Assembly (NCBI RefSeq): GCF_010093535.1
Contig: NW_022985171.1
Coordinates: 758,232-822,231 of the forward strand
Reading direction: 5' to 3'
Length of the DNA stretch: 64,000 nucleotides
From: Lindgomyces ingoldianus
Taxonomy: Eukaryota; Ascomycota; Dothideomycetes; Pleosporales; Lindgomycetaceae
Of the stretch, positions 35,875 to 47,880 are shown one piece after another (the first letter of the stretch is position 1; the number at the start of each line of letters is the position of its first letter). The translations under genes and the position numbers were made by a program. Below the pieces are notes generated by a model. The model was not told where the DNA came from. It worked only from the letters and a program-made list of their open reading frames with translations, and ran no database searches.

Positions 35875-37566
35875 ATGGGTAAGGGTTTCTCGGATTCAGG
35901 CTTTTGGGCCGACCATGGTCCTTTCCAGCGTAGCGGCCGAGCTACATCGGACGGCATACTCCCATCGGAAGGACAGGCAGCTGTCTCACCGTCGGGTTTG
36001 CATGCCCGGCGCCGATGCTGCCGGTCGTTACTGGACTTTATTTCGAACTTGGCTGACGAGGCGTGACAGCATCCAACGGCGCATCCCCCGCCGCCCCTAC
36101 CCGTGCGTCTCCATCGCCCCCGGCGGTCCCCAGTGGACAGAGCCTCGTCGAACGAAGTAACCCCATGGCTAATGGACAAGCCTCAGCTCCCCAAACCGTC
36201 TCCTCCAAAGACCCCAAAGCCGCAGCCCAGGCTGCGAGTGATATGAGGAACATTGTCCGCAGGAAACTCACCGGCTATGTTGGCTTCGCGAACCTGCCCA
36301 ACCAGTGGCACCGCAAGAGCGTGCGCAAGGGGTTCAACTTCAATGTGATGGTAGTCGGTACGTGTGACATTCGAAATTGCTGCTAGGACTATCCCCTAAT
36401 CTTCCGTTGTAGGCGAGTCTGGACTTGGCAAATCTACCCTCGTGAACACACTCTTCAACACGTCGTTGTATCCTCCGAAGGAACGCAAGCCCCCGAGTCT
36501 CGACATCTCCAAGACTGTCTCGATACAGTCCATCAGCGCCGACATCGAGGAGAACGGCGTCCGCCTGCGACTGACGGTTGTCGACACGCCCGGCTTCGGT
36601 GACTTCATCAACAACGACGAGTCCTGGGAACCTATTGTCAAGAACATTGAGCAGCGATTTGATGCCTATCTCGACGCGGAAAACAAGGTCAACCGCATGA
36701 ACATCGTGGACAACCGCATCCATGCATGCGTTTACTTCATCCAGCCCACCGGCCACTCGCTGAAACCTTTGGATGTCGAGGTGATGCGCAAGCTGCATAC
36801 CAAGGTCAATCTCATCCCCGTCATTGCCAAGGCTGATACCCTGACGGATGAGGAGATCAACGCTTTCAAGCAGAGGGTACGTTTCACATGTGGAACGGTA
36901 TACATGGCACGTGTCACTAACGGTGTGTAGATTCTCGCAGACATTAACTACCACAAGATCCAGATATTTGAGGGCCCTCGTTATGAACTCGACGATGAGG
37001 AGACGATCGCTGAGAACAATGAGATCATGTCCAAGGTGCCGTTTGCCGTTGTCGGTGCCAATGCCGATGTCACCACGGGTGACGGTCGCAAAGTCCGAGG
37101 ACGCCGCTATCCTTGGGGTGTCATTGAGGTCGACAACGAGGAGCACTGTGACTTTGTCAAGCTTCGCCAGATGCTCATCCGCACACACATGGAAGAACTC
37201 AAGGAGAACACTAACAACTTCCTGTATGAGAACTACCGCTCGGACAAGCTCACGGCCATGGGCGTGCAGCAAGATTCAAGCGTGTTCAAGGAGGTCAACC
37301 CTGCAGTCAAGCAGGAGGAGGAGCGCTCGTTGCACGAGGCCAAGCTCCAGAAGATGGAGATGGAAATGAAGATGGTCTTCCAACAGAAGGTTTCGGAGAA
37401 GGAGAGCAAGCTGAGACAGAGCGAAGAAGAGCTCTATGCTCGCCACAGGGAAATGAAGGAACAGCTAGACCGACAGCGACAGGAACTGGAAGAGAAGAAG
37501 ACCAGAGTCGAGCAGGGACGACCACTCGAAGAAAAGGGCAAGAGGAAGGGGTTCTCTCTCCGTTAA
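35875..37566 (+). CDS. aspB: Septin, Cdc3/AspB type
   Basis: A GTP-binding subunit of septin filaments at septa, branch points and tips. Exons are 35875-35878 (only ATGG), 36070-36357, 36413-36876 and 36931-37566, all in phase, giving 463 residues. Evidence includes the polybasic [17 protein letters not shown] before the G domain, P-loop GESGLGKST at about 98, G3 VVDTPGFGD at about 154, and G4 IAKADTLT at about 237. The septin-unique element ([20 protein letters not shown]) and a long C-terminal coiled coil from about 383 ([19 protein letters not shown]) follow. The polybasic and coiled-coil sequences match the Cdc3 group (AspB in Aspergillus) better than Cdc10, which lacks the coiled coil. 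The 4-base first exon is inferred from GG|GTAAGG in a CGCCATGG start and an acceptor GACAG at 36069. Without it the first ATG would be at 36164. Identity is firm, the start is good. Confidence 0.93.
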
Positions 37567-38694
37567 ACTCCGCATCCATCTCGACGAGATGGCGCTGGCA
37601 TTCCTCGTATCTTGGACGACTTCCACAACACAAAAGGCCTCTTCTCTCTTCTCTCACCCCCCCTTTACCAGACCTTGTTTAATTTGACGCCGCTTGACGA
37701 TATCACTGGGTGGTGTCGGCAACGGATAATTCACGGTGGTGCGGCGAAGGTTTTGACGGACTTGAGCGGTGTCTTCTCATTGGTTTAGCTTGCTTCGGTT
37801 GTTGATTGATACCAGCAGCATTGCACTCCTTCTACTTCCCTTTTTTTTTTTTCCCCCCTCTTTCTTCTACTTTTATTTTTGTAGTAGCTGGCAGCTGTAG
37901 TTTCACGGGGCAAAGTGGGTGAGATGCAGATGAGCTTCCTTCATGTATTCTACACATCATCCTAGTAGTGAATTGGTTTCGTTTGTGGGACTTGGGGAGA
38001 TGAGTGACAAGTGACGGGTGATGGGTGACAAGTGAGAAGTGACGAGTGACGAGTGACAAGTGAATGCGACTTGTGATGTGTTTGCAGTGATAGAGGCCGG
38101 CGATGTGTTTCGCACATGGCAGACGGTGTGAACGTGATGGTCAGGATGCCTAGGTAGTTGGCGGCTCGTGGATCGTCATTGGGTGTGTGCATCGCTAGTG
38201 TGTCGGAGCGGGAACAGAGTGAAGCATTTCGTCACCACGCTCAGCACTGAATTTCTGGTTTCCGCACCCTCCTGCTCTCCCTACAAAGCCGAATCCTTGT
38301 CCCCTTCTGTGTTTCGCACTCCAGAACAGCGTCGCGATACCTCGTCCGTTGAGAAACCCACTTTCTCCGACCCTATTTTCCTTGCTGTAAGTTTGGTTTT
38401 CCAGGCATAATCGCGGGCGCCGTCATCAGGCAGCGTCGGATTACCGGTCCCGGGGAGTGTGAACCAGCCACTTTCGCTGCAAATCTGTCAACTTCAACTG
38501 GAACGCACTTGCTCATCCACTGTTCATTCCCTCAGCACCTGGCCTACCAACAACCCAAACTTCCAATTCTCTCCCCCCCCCCTCAGGGCATTGGACATCG
38601 CCTCGCACATTGTTGAGCTCCACTGACGTTGCAAGTCGCACGCACATTGCACACATACACACACGACCAGCTTAGCTTCAAATCCGCATCCACT
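37567..38694. other. Spacer between septin and Pom33-like genes
   Basis: It holds the septin 3' UTR, a T/C-run near 37842-37860, and a GTGAC-type repeat at 38003-38062. From about 38230 the DNA is pyrimidine-rich, as in the next gene's leader. No supported gene. Confidence 0.4.
38003..38062. repeat. Degenerate GTGACRAGT repeat, about six copies
   Basis: About sixty bases built from 9-10-bp units such as GTGACAAGT, GTGACGGGT, GTGAGAAGT and GTGACGAGT. A noncoding minisatellite downstream of the septin gene. Confidence 0.75.
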
Positions 38695-39597
38695 ATGGCA
38701 ACTCCACTTCCAGCTTCGATGCCTCTGGGCCAGCGTCTCGCCGCTCTCGCCCAGACGCTGCAGTTTGCATGGTTCTGCGGCCATGTTACACTCCTCCTTT
38801 CGATGCTTAGGTACAGCTTGAGCTATGTCACGTTCAACGCGGCGTCCAGGTGGGCGGCTGTGTCTTATCGCTTTGCGTTCATGTCGGCTACCGTCACGTA
38901 CGGCATCGTCGTTTACAAGGCGTATCGCGCCCGCATGAGGTCGGGAAAGCAGGGTGGAATCATCTCTCTGGCTACGGATGAGAATGTTCAGTATCTAAGT
39001 AAGCTTACCGGCATCTCCTTCCTATCCCATCCTCCTTCCTCAGCTAACCCCCTCACTGTCATGGCGCTGGTCTGGCTCTTCTCGCGCCAAATCCCGCTCG
39101 CCGTCCTCCCTTTTGCCGTCTACTCCGTCTTCCACGTCGCCACGTACGTGCGCTCCAACCTTCTCCCCACCATCCAACCCCCACCATCTTCAGCATCCCC
39201 CTCTGCCAAGCCCAAACCCAACGCCGCCTCCGAGACCATCGGCAAGTTCGTCAAAGAGTACTACGATGGCAGCATGACACTCGTCGCGATCCTCGAAATC
39301 GCGCTGTGGTTCCGGGTCTTCGGGTCCGCACTCCTTTTCCAAAAGGGCTCCTGGATTTTGCTATGTGTGTACACGGTGTTCTTCCGTGCGAGGTATGCGC
39401 AGAGTAGTTTTGTTCAGGGGGCGATTACGCAGTTGGTGGGCAGGGTGGATGCACAGCTGGCGAACCAGAGTACCCCGCCGGCGCTGAGGCAAGGCTGGGT
39501 GACGTTTAAGAATGTAGTTAGGCAGGCGGCGGATGCGACGGATATTCGCAAGTATGTGGGTGGGAGCGGGAGTGCTGTGCCGAAGAAAGCGCAGTAG
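38695..39597 (+). CDS. pom33: Pom33/TMEM33-family membrane protein (Tts1-like)
   Basis: A reticulon-like ER and nuclear-envelope membrane protein. Yeast Pom33 and fission-yeast Tts1 shape ER and help nuclear pore placement. The start at 38695 (CACTATGGC) opens onto LGQRLAALAQTLQFAWFCGH, then the conserved hydrophobic segments LLLSMLRYSLSYV, SATVTYGIVVYKAYRARM, MALVWLFSRQIPLAVLPFAV and LVAILEIALWFRVFG, and YTVFFRARYAQSSF. The C-terminal tail has an amphipathic helix (WVTFKNVVRQAADATDIRKY). As one open frame it codes 300 residues. A 45-nt intron at 39000-39044 (A|GTAAGC to TCCTCAG) is in frame and stop-free, so both spliced (285 residues) and unspliced reads are open. The family usually has no insert here (QYL followed closely by MALVWLF), so splicing is likely. 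Family assignment is good. Confidence 0.85.
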   Translation: MATPLPASMPLGQRLAALAQTLQFAWFCGHVTLLLSMLRYSLSYVTFNAASRWAAVSYRFAFMSATVTYGIVVYKAYRARMRSGKQGGIISLATDENVQYLSKLTGISFLSHPPSSANPLTVMALVWLFSRQIPLAVLPFAVYSVFHVATYVRSNLLPTIQPPPSSASPSAKPKPNAASETIGKFVKEYYDGSMTLVAILEIALWFRVFGSALLFQKGSWILLCVYTVFFRARYAQSSFVQGAITQLVGRVDAQLANQSTPPALRQGWVTFKNVVRQAADATDIRKYVGGSGSAVPKKAQ

Positions 39598-41783
39598 TTT
39601 TGAGGAACTGATATAGAGAGCAGGCGTCCGCTGTCCTCGAGTTTAGCTGGCAATCTTAGGACTTAGGACTGAAAGCTAGATGTACTGGCGCTGGGCCTTG
39701 GGCTTTTGAAATGGAATGTGGTGGCTTTCGTGGGCGGGTACGGTCTGGGTATGAGTATGGCCACGAGGCGGTGACGGCGGTGATGGCGAAGGGTTACATG
39801 GGGTTCATATTCATATGGTGGTTGTATTAGTGGATCAACAAAGTCGGTGGTCAGCATCTCGCTCCACCGAACACAACCCTCATGAAGATGGTTTATGGAT
39901 ACTGGGTGGAGAGGTCTAGTCATAACAGGCAGACGAAAGGCGAAGTGGCCTAGGGCAGACGATTCTGAGTTGGGTTGGCGGTCTCTTTCCCCTTACTCCT
40001 TCCTTTCCACTCTTCAACTTGGCAGGCAGCTATGACGGATTTTCATGAGTGTGTGTAATAGATGAACGCTCTCCTTTTGGGTGTTCAGTGCGTTGCCTTG
40101 AAATGAATGCCTTTTGTGTGCTAAGTTTGCACTGAATTGTGTAGGCTATGCATGTGTAGACTATGTACAAGTATATGTGGATAGTGAATATGTGTGCTTT
40201 GCATGTGCCTTGTATGTGCTTTGTGGTTGCTTTGTCGGTTGTGTCTGTATTTAGGAGAAACTGAATAAGTAGCTACGAATAGGATATGCATCTACGTGGG
40301 TGGCTCAAGCTTGACGGTGAAGACCGATGCCAAGCCCAGGCCAAGATGCAGGAGCTTAATTCGCCTTCCACTTACCAATCGTGCGAGAAGAATAGCACGT
40401 CCAATCCAATGCACGCACAATAGAAAGGTTAGCTTGGTGTCCATTCTCCTCACCGACCGACCTGAAGGCGGTCAATCTCTTTTGCTTTCCGAATTTGCAT
40501 ATTCTCATTCCTTGGTCATGTATGTACAACTCATCACCTTAAGGTACCTCTCGGCAACCGCAGGGTTTCCAATAACGAGACGAGACGAGACGAGCGATTC
40601 GCGAGGAGAGGTGGAATACCCCACACCTGGTCGCCTGTTCTCCTCTTTTGAGCCTTGGTACGGCTGGGATGGCTACTCTGGGACACCTACCCAGAGAGAT
40701 GGCGGTGAGGGGGGAGAGCTGGTGGGAGCTGGAGTTCACGCCCTCCCGAGGTACGCATCATGGGTTCACCGCAGGGGTTTTCACGGCCGCACAGAAGGTT
40801 TCCGTCTGGCATGGAATGGTGTGAGCCTCGAGAGAAGTGCTGCAGGACAATGCACGCACGCACACATCATCGTGGCTTCAGGTCTGGGCGGCTTCAGGAA
40901 CATTCCGAGCAAAAGCGAACATACCCACTCAGCACCTGAGTAGTTACGCGATGCCGACGTCGGAATCCATGGTGGTGCAAGATTCTTTCCGTTGGTCGCG
41001 AGATCTGGAAATATTGAATTGCATGCTTTTGCGTAAATTGTTCCCCAGATGAATCAGATGAATCTCGGGCTCGAGAATCTGGGGCTAGATGGACATATAG
41101 ATTGGCTATGAAGGTTGAGGGGAGCATAAATTAAGAGTTGCGTGTGTCCCTTCTATCCGGGCCAGCAGTGCTGCTTGCTGATTTGGAAGCGCCATGGTGA
41201 AGCTGGGATTTAGACGGTGTAAAGGAGAATTTCGTGGTCGCGAGACAAAAGTGGGTAATGCAGAACGAGGTTTTGGCGGTGCGGCTGCGGACATGATTTT
41301 CACACTGCGTCTCGTCCTGCGTCTGCGTCCACATCCGTTTGCAAAGCGCGAGTGCAGGCGGCGGGCGGGAGTGTGCGGTGGCACGGCAAAGGCAAGGCAT
41401 TGGCACTAGAAGCATGGAAACGAACGCTTCCGCTGAAATGGCGCAAACTTAGTCGAATCACGTCAGCCATTTCACTGTTTGGTTCTGCGTGCATTGGGTC
41501 GGCTGGAACTGGAATGAGCTGGAGAGCTGGGCGGGTTGGGGGTAACCCAGTGGGGAGAAACGTATATAGAGCCCTGGCCACCCTACTTGGGGAGACCTCC
41601 CTCCTATGTTCTTCTCCCTTCTCTGGATTTATGTCAGCGACTGACTGGACTGCACTGCTGGGTTGAGATTTGAAATACCTGCTTCTTGAGCGAATTGGCA
41701 TGATACGCAAGTCTTCATAATATTTTCGTTTGGTTGGACGGAAGGGTTGTCGCGGTGTGAGTGTGTGCGGTACCTACCAAGCT
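39598..41783. other. Gene-poor spacer, 2.2 kb
   Basis: It contains the 3' UTR of the Pom33-like gene, TGTATGTGCTTTG repeats near 40190-40230 and a GAGAC run near 40575-40594. A 215-codon plus frame at 40296-40943 has no domain and unlike-protein composition. I see no supported gene. Confidence 0.4.
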
Positions 41784-42803
41784 ATGGATTCCCCGGCGTT
41801 CTCCGTTACCAGCGATTTCTCCGACTTCACGGATGAAGAGTTGGACCATTATTTTGCGACTTATGTACCGCTATCAAACCTCCCGACCCCTCCACCTGCA
41901 AAGAAAAAACCTGTTGGTGCTGGGGGCCTGGGGTCTGAAGTGGAGGCGAAAAAAATGCTGGTGCGGACCCCTGAACTAGAAGGTTAGTACTGAATGATGT
42001 CACGTGGAGTATACTTTGCAATGTTGATGGATGGGGTGGAAGACGTTCAGAAGGACTGGAAGTTTCCCTCTGGCTATGTCTTGTCCACCCCTCTCCCTTG
42101 CCCCGGACCCCCATGCCGTATTGATACTAGGCTCAACATATACTAACAACTTCCAGTATATGCTCAACACCTCTCCAACCGCGTCCCTCCCAACGTGGCC
42201 ACCCACCGACCAAGCATTCCCACAATTCAAAACTTCCTCTCCCGCGCGAACCTCCCAATTGAAATCATCGCCTTCGCATCCTGCATCCTAGACGCACTCT
42301 CCCAACGCTTTGCAACCTCATGGCGAACATGCTGTCTGCCACCCAACCCGCCAAACTTTGGATTCGACCCCAAAATAAGCTTCCGACACCCCCCTGCCAT
42401 GGACCCCGAGATTGTTGTGCTCTCAGCTCTAGCGATTGCGCTGGACTTTCTTGAGGATCGGCCACGACCGAATTCGCACTGGGCGAAGATCGAAGGCGGT
42501 TTTTTGTTCACAGAGAGACAGATCGAAGCTACGAAGGTTTGTATATTGAAGGATATCGACTACGGACTCTTCCGGATTACGGAGGGGATGGTCATGCATA
42601 TGTTGCGAGTTATGCAACAAGCTGGCGAATTCTCGCGGACTGATCCGACTACTATTGTTCAGAAGGTGGAGAAGTTAGATCTACAGCTAGAGCCAGACGC
42701 GGACAAGGATGCAAGAAGACCAAAACTCAGTCTCGATCTCATCCATCTGCAAGGTACGGCGGTGTGGGTGAATGGCCTGCAGACTCCGGAACCCAGCCCG
42801 TAG
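41784..42803 (+). CDS. Small cyclin-box protein
   Basis: A cyclin should bind and activate a cyclin-dependent kinase; which one is unknown. Exons 41784-41982 and 42157-42803 join as G|TA with a TACTAAC branch site before the acceptor, giving 281 residues. Residues 70-200 form a cyclin N-terminal fold: SIPTIQNFLSRANLPIEIIA, then FASCILDALSQRF, DPEIVVLSALAIALDFLED, WAKIEGGFLFTERQIEATK and ILKDIDYGLFRITEGMV. The DFLED / WA-I-GG-FT pattern is what cyclins of the Pcl/Pho80 group show. The N-terminal 65 residues are acidic (DFSDFTDEELDHYF) and Pro-rich. The start is the ATG at 41784. It lacks a destruction box I can recognise. It stands alone between the Pom33-like gene and glycogen phosphorylase. 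Alternatives are other cyclin-like adaptors; the cyclin-box call is moderate. Confidence 0.72.
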
Positions 42804-44270
42804 TTCCTGATCTCTTCATCTCAGCTCCGCTCAGCTCCGAGTGCGGCCGACCCCCGTACCTTACCACGAGAACGGATACCTGGTGATGTGACAGTGGCGG
42901 AAATGGTGTGTTGCGCCAAATAAAAAGCTGGAGACTTTTCTCACGTGGGTATGGGTGGAGTCGGTAGGACACGGCGCTGTCCTGTCTTTTCGCACGACAC
43001 AACATTTCAGCGTTTTCTCTGGGTAGTATCGTGATACCCACACTCTGACCACATTTCGACATAGACATCAGTGTCACGGGGTTTCAGATTTTGAATGCAT
43101 TTTCCGAGGCGCCTGATTAAGGATTACTGGTTACGGATTACGGGCTACGGAATGCCTGAGGGTATAATTATGGTTATGGTTGATTGCAGGGCAGGGTGGC
43201 CTGACGTGGGCGGTTGTCATCGGCATGTGCGTGGGTGCGTTTGGGAGGGATGATTGATTGATTGCTTGCATGATACCCAGTTTGGACGTGTCTCTCTCTC
43301 TCTGTGTGTGCGTGTGGAGTTCGTATCGAGCGGTGGTGGGGTGCACGTTATACTTCGTGAGATATGGATAGCCAGTACTTAGATACCAACACTAATCTGA
43401 AGCACTGAACTAGGTTTCCCTCCACATGGTCCATTTTCCCGTCACAGGAGTTTGAGAGTGTTTGCCGTCGATGCCAAAGCTTCAGCACATTACCGAGTTA
43501 TTACTGAGCAAAATTGAAGCTTTACTCACGGCGGCGCCCATCGCCCGATGAAGGACAGCGAACAAGGGGCTTGCTGCATGGCCCAAGCTTCCAGCTGTGC
43601 AACGACGTAACCGCACATGTCGCTGTGCCCCCCTCATCCTTCCCCCCAAGCCACCGCCGTTTGCATTTTCACAGGAAACCCCCCAGCGAGTCGTCCATCA
43701 GTAGTTCAGCGTTCAGTCGCGTAATAGCCATGGCATTGTCCAGTCAACCCGTGCCTAACTGTTCAAGCGATGGTGTCATAACGGACGCGAACGCGCCTAC
43801 CCCACTTTGTATCAGCGCGCTCCTCGCCCATGCAGAAAGCATGCATATTCAAGCTCAACAGTCGTTGGACGGGCTGCAGGCCGCACTGTTCCCCATATCA
43901 GACGTGGAGGAGACCAGCCGGCCGCACTTATCAGCCCCATAAGACCCCCGCGATGCCGCTGCTCTTGTCGTCATAACTGTCCTCGCCTGATCATCGTGAG
44001 GTGTTGATCCTTCAAGCACCGGACACTTGCGGCGTAAACACCTCTCAGCCTCCGCCCTGAAACCGTGTAAACACTTGTCCCTCCGCTGTTCTCTGCTCTT
44101 TATAAGCTTCGTCTTCTCGCCCATCAATCCCCAGCTAAGCTCCCTTCCACCTTCTTAGCTCAGTCAATCCCCTCCCCCAGCCCTCACAAATCGCCCCTCT
44201 ACCCCACCACCCCATCTCGCACCGCTACTCCCTCAGCAACTCACGCTTCGCTCCAATTGACGTCCTCACG
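42804..44270. other. Spacer upstream of glycogen phosphorylase
   Basis: It contains a CT/TG simple repeat near 43293-43316 and a small frame at 43730-43942, listed separately. The last 250 bases are pyrimidine-rich, like a fungal leader. Confidence 0.4.
43730..43942 (+). CDS. Possible small protein, 70 residues
   Basis: An open frame with a GCCATGG start coding 70 residues with no signal peptide or domain (ALLAHAESMHIQAQQSLDGL is a plausible helix). Its composition is protein-like and there is no strong rival frame, but nothing else supports it. It could be an upstream ORF of the glycogen phosphorylase transcript or chance. Confidence 0.2.
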   Translation: MALSSQPVPNCSSDGVITDANAPTPLCISALLAHAESMHIQAQQSLDGLQAALFPISDVEETSRPHLSAP

Positions 44271-47200
44271 ATGGCGGCGACGACGGCTGGTTCCCCTGCG
44301 CGCGAGCGTCGGCCTTCTATGAGCGCCCCGCTGGCCGACCTTCAAGGTCCCATTGGCCCTGCGTTCACAAGGCCAAAGCATAAGCGGACTGTGACAGGGT
44401 TTGGGCCTGGCGAGATTAAGAGCGTGGAGGCTAGTATTCCGGAGCCACAGAGGGCCGCTTGGAAGAAGTTTGTATGTCAATTCCTCAATCCTAATTTCTT
44501 CATCATTGTATTCAGCCTCAGAATGGGAAAGAAAGGTAATTGGATTGAATTGCGTTGGATTGAGAGGCTAATGAGCTCCATGGCAGACTCCCAAGCCCTT
44601 CGACTCCCCCGAAGAATTCGAGAAAGAATGTGTCCGCCACATCGAGACGACGCTGGCCCGCTCCCTCTACAACTGCGATGAGTTTGCTACATATGCGGGC
44701 ACGGCGATGGCGTTTCGAGATAGGCTCATTCTGGACTGGAATAAGACGCAGCAGAACCAGACGTTTGCAGACCAGAAGCGAGTGTACTATCTTTCGCTCG
44801 AGTTCCTGATGGGTCGAGCGCTTGATAATGCTATGCTTAACGTAGGCCAGAAGGATGTGGCTACACGTATGTCGCTCCCCCTTACATTTCCTACAACAGG
44901 CAGCTAATTGCTTTCATAGAGGGTCTCTCCGACCTCGGTTTCCGCATCGAGGACATCATCTCACAAGAACACGACGCCGCCCTTGGAAACGGCGGTCTCG
45001 GACGTCTAGCCGCCTGCTTCCTCGACTCCATGGCCTCCCTTAACTACCCTGCCTGGGGCTATGGCTTGCGATACAGGTATGGTATCTTCAAGCAGGAGAT
45101 CATCGACGGATACCAGGTGGAAGTACCTGACTACTGGCTTGACTTCAACCCTTGGGAGTTCCAGCGACACGATATCACGGTTGACATCCAGTTCTATGGC
45201 TATGTGAATAGGTGGCAGGACGATGAGGGAAAGCAGCAGTGTTCTTGGGAGGGCGGTGAGATTGTGCAGGCTGTGGCTTTCGATGTGCCAAGTAAGTACT
45301 CATTCTCCGATTGGCGATTGGAAGAGTCACTCATTACATCACAGTTCCTGGCTATAAGACCCCGACTTGTAACAACCTTCGTCTGTGGGCCAGCAAAGCT
45401 GCAAGTGGCGAGTTCGACTTCCAGAAGTTCAATTCTGGCGAGTATGAGAGCTCGGTTGCGGATCAGCAGCGTGCTGAAACTATCTCTGCTGTGTTGTACC
45501 CGAACGATAAGTAAGCAAATCGTCAAATCGTCGAGCCATACCTTGAGGGGACAGAGGCTAACAATACGCAGCTTGGAGCGTGGTAAGGAGCTTCGATTGA
45601 AGCAGCAGTACTTCTGGTGTGCTGCGTCGTTGTACGATATCGTCCGCCGATTCAAGAAGACCAAGCGTGCCTGGAAGGACTTCCCTACCCAAGTCGCTAT
45701 TCAGCTAAACGACACTCATCCAACACTGGCTATTCCTGAGCTGCAGAGGATATTGGTGGATATTGAGGGCTTGGACTGGGATGAGGCGTGGAGCAGTGAG
45801 TTAAATCCGATAGCTTTACATGGGCGGGGCTAAGTTTGATACAGTTGTCTCCAAGACTTTTGGATATACCAACCACACTGTTCTTCCGGAAGCGCTGGAG
45901 AAGTGGTCTGTCCCGTTGATGCAGCATCTGCTGCCTCGTCACCTTGCAATCATCTATGACATCAACCTACATTTCTTGCAGTTTGTTGAGCGTAATTTCC
46001 CCAAGGACCGCGAAATGCTCTCTCGTGTTTCCATCATCGAGGAATCAAACCCAAAGATGGTTCGTATGGCCTATCTCGCTCTCATCGGATCACACAAGGT
46101 CAACGGCGTTGCTGAATTGCACTCGGACCTGATCAAGACGACCATCTTCAAAGACTTCGTGAAAATTTACGGACCAGACAAGTTTACCAATGTCACAAAC
46201 GGTATTACTCCACGACGATGGCTCCATCAGGCCAACCCCAGGCTCTCCGAGCTCATTGCCTCAAAGCTTGGTGGATACGAATTCCTGAAGGACCTCACCC
46301 TGCTGCACAAACTCGAGGCTTTTGTTGATGACAAGGATTTCCGGAAAGAGTTCCGCGAGATTAAGTATGCCAACAAGGTCCGGCTTGCTAAGCACATCAA
46401 AGAGTCGAACGGTGTCACGGTGAACCCCGCTGCTCTGTTCGATGTTCAGGTCAAGCGCATACACGAGTACAAGCGCCAACAACTCAATATCTTTGGCGTC
46501 ATCCACCGCTACCTACAAATAAAAAATATGAGTGCTGAAGAGAGGAAGAAGCTTGCACCCCGCGTCTCCATCTTCGGTGGCAAAGCAGCACCGGGATACT
46601 GGATGGCGAAGACGGTCATCCACCTGATCAACCAGGTCGGCAAAATCGTCAACAACGACAAAGATGTGGGAGATCTGCTCAAGGTCATTTTCTTGGAAGA
46701 TTACAATGTTAGTAAAGCGGAGATCATCTGCCCGGCTAGCGATATCAGTGAGCATATTTCAACGGCGGGTACGGAGGCGTCCGGTACGAGTAACATGAAG
46801 TTCTGCTTGAACGGTGGTTTGATCATTGGCACCTGCGATGGAGCGAACGTAAGCTTTCCTCTCCGCAAGCCAAGCCTTTGAGTGAGGAGTGACAGTTTAA
46901 CTAACCACTCTCCTAGATCGAAATCACGCGCGAAATCGGCGAGCAAAACATATTCCTCTTCGGCAACTTGGCCGAAGATGTCGACGACCTGCGTCATGCC
47001 CATCTATACAACACGTACACGCTCGACCCCTCTCTCGCCACTGTCTTCGACGCAATCCACAACAACATGTTCGGCGACTCATCGTCTTTCTCGGCCCTCC
47101 TCAACGGGATCGTCGAGCATGGTGATTATTACCTCGTCAGCGACGACTTTGCGTCATATGTCAAGACCCAGGAGCTTATTGATGAGAGCTTCAAGAATAC

Positions 47201-47339
47201 CGAGGAGTGGACTACTAAGATGATTCTTACGGTTGCGAGGATGGGATTCTTTTCGAGCGATCGGTGCATTGATGAGTATGCGGAGATGATATGGAATGTG
47301 GAGCCGTTGGTGCCGAAGAAGGAAGATGGGGAGGCTTAG
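44271..47339 (+). CDS. gph1: Glycogen phosphorylase
   Basis: A cytosolic pyridoxal-phosphate enzyme that releases glucose-1-phosphate from glycogen. Seven exons (44271-44471, 44587-44866, 44920-45291, 45345-45510, 45572-45795, 45845-46848, 46917-47339) join in phase and give 889 residues, the normal length. Family landmarks are YYLSLEFLMGRALDNAML, ALGNGGLGRLAACFLDSMA, LPEALEKWSVPLMQHLLP, FTNVTNGITPRRWLHQANP, DVQVKRIHEYKRQQLNIFG and PLP lysine site TEASGTSNMKFCLNGGL. The N-terminal 50 residues (RERRPSMSAPL, HKRTVTGF) carry Ser/Thr-rich, basic sites. Fungal phosphorylases are activated by phosphorylation in this extension, and RRPS is a PKA-like context (inference). All introns are short with normal signals except the first (115 nt). 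No defect is seen, so glycogen breakdown is probably functional. Identity is firm. Confidence 0.96.
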
Positions 47340-47880
47340 GTTAGGGAGCTTGAAAGACGGTGTTGAGGGTGGGCGGATAGAGTGGATGAGACCAAGGGAG
47401 AAGGGATGCATATGCAAGTGCAGGCGCATACCGCATGGCGCGCCATTTATGATCGGAGGCCTGAGATTGTTTGCAAGAGGAAGGTATATACTTTTTATGT
47501 CGTCATGTATTTTTCTCTCCCATCTTCCCTCGTGCAATTACTCTAGATCCTAGAGTAATAAATACGGGATCATCCATCCTATAACATGCGACTATTGTCT
47601 TCTGGCATGTTATGGAGGACCTTGCGTTGCGTTTGGAGGTTTCTCGTTTGTCCCGCCCTGTTAGAAGTCATGAAACGTATCTGATCATGCGCACCGCTGA
47701 AGCGACGCAGCCCATCAGATGCACGATGATGATGACTCAGCCAAGCTTTTCCTGCCCTGCTCCTAGTTAACTCACCCACTCCGTATCAACACGCGTCACG
47801 ACGACAATCCATCGCAATCTGTCCATCTGCAGAGTTCAGGCACAGCCTCAGCATCTTCAACCCGCAATCTCACTGCCGCC
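47340..47880. other. Spacer between glycogen phosphorylase and the Yip1-family gene
   Basis: About 540 bases on the same strand as both neighbours. A CTAGATCCTAGAG inverted element lies near 47542-47554. No gene is seen. Confidence 0.4.

Noticed and set aside
40296..40943. 215-codon plus-strand open frame
   Set aside because: No domain, no helix or strand pattern I can trust, and weak start context. Probably chance.
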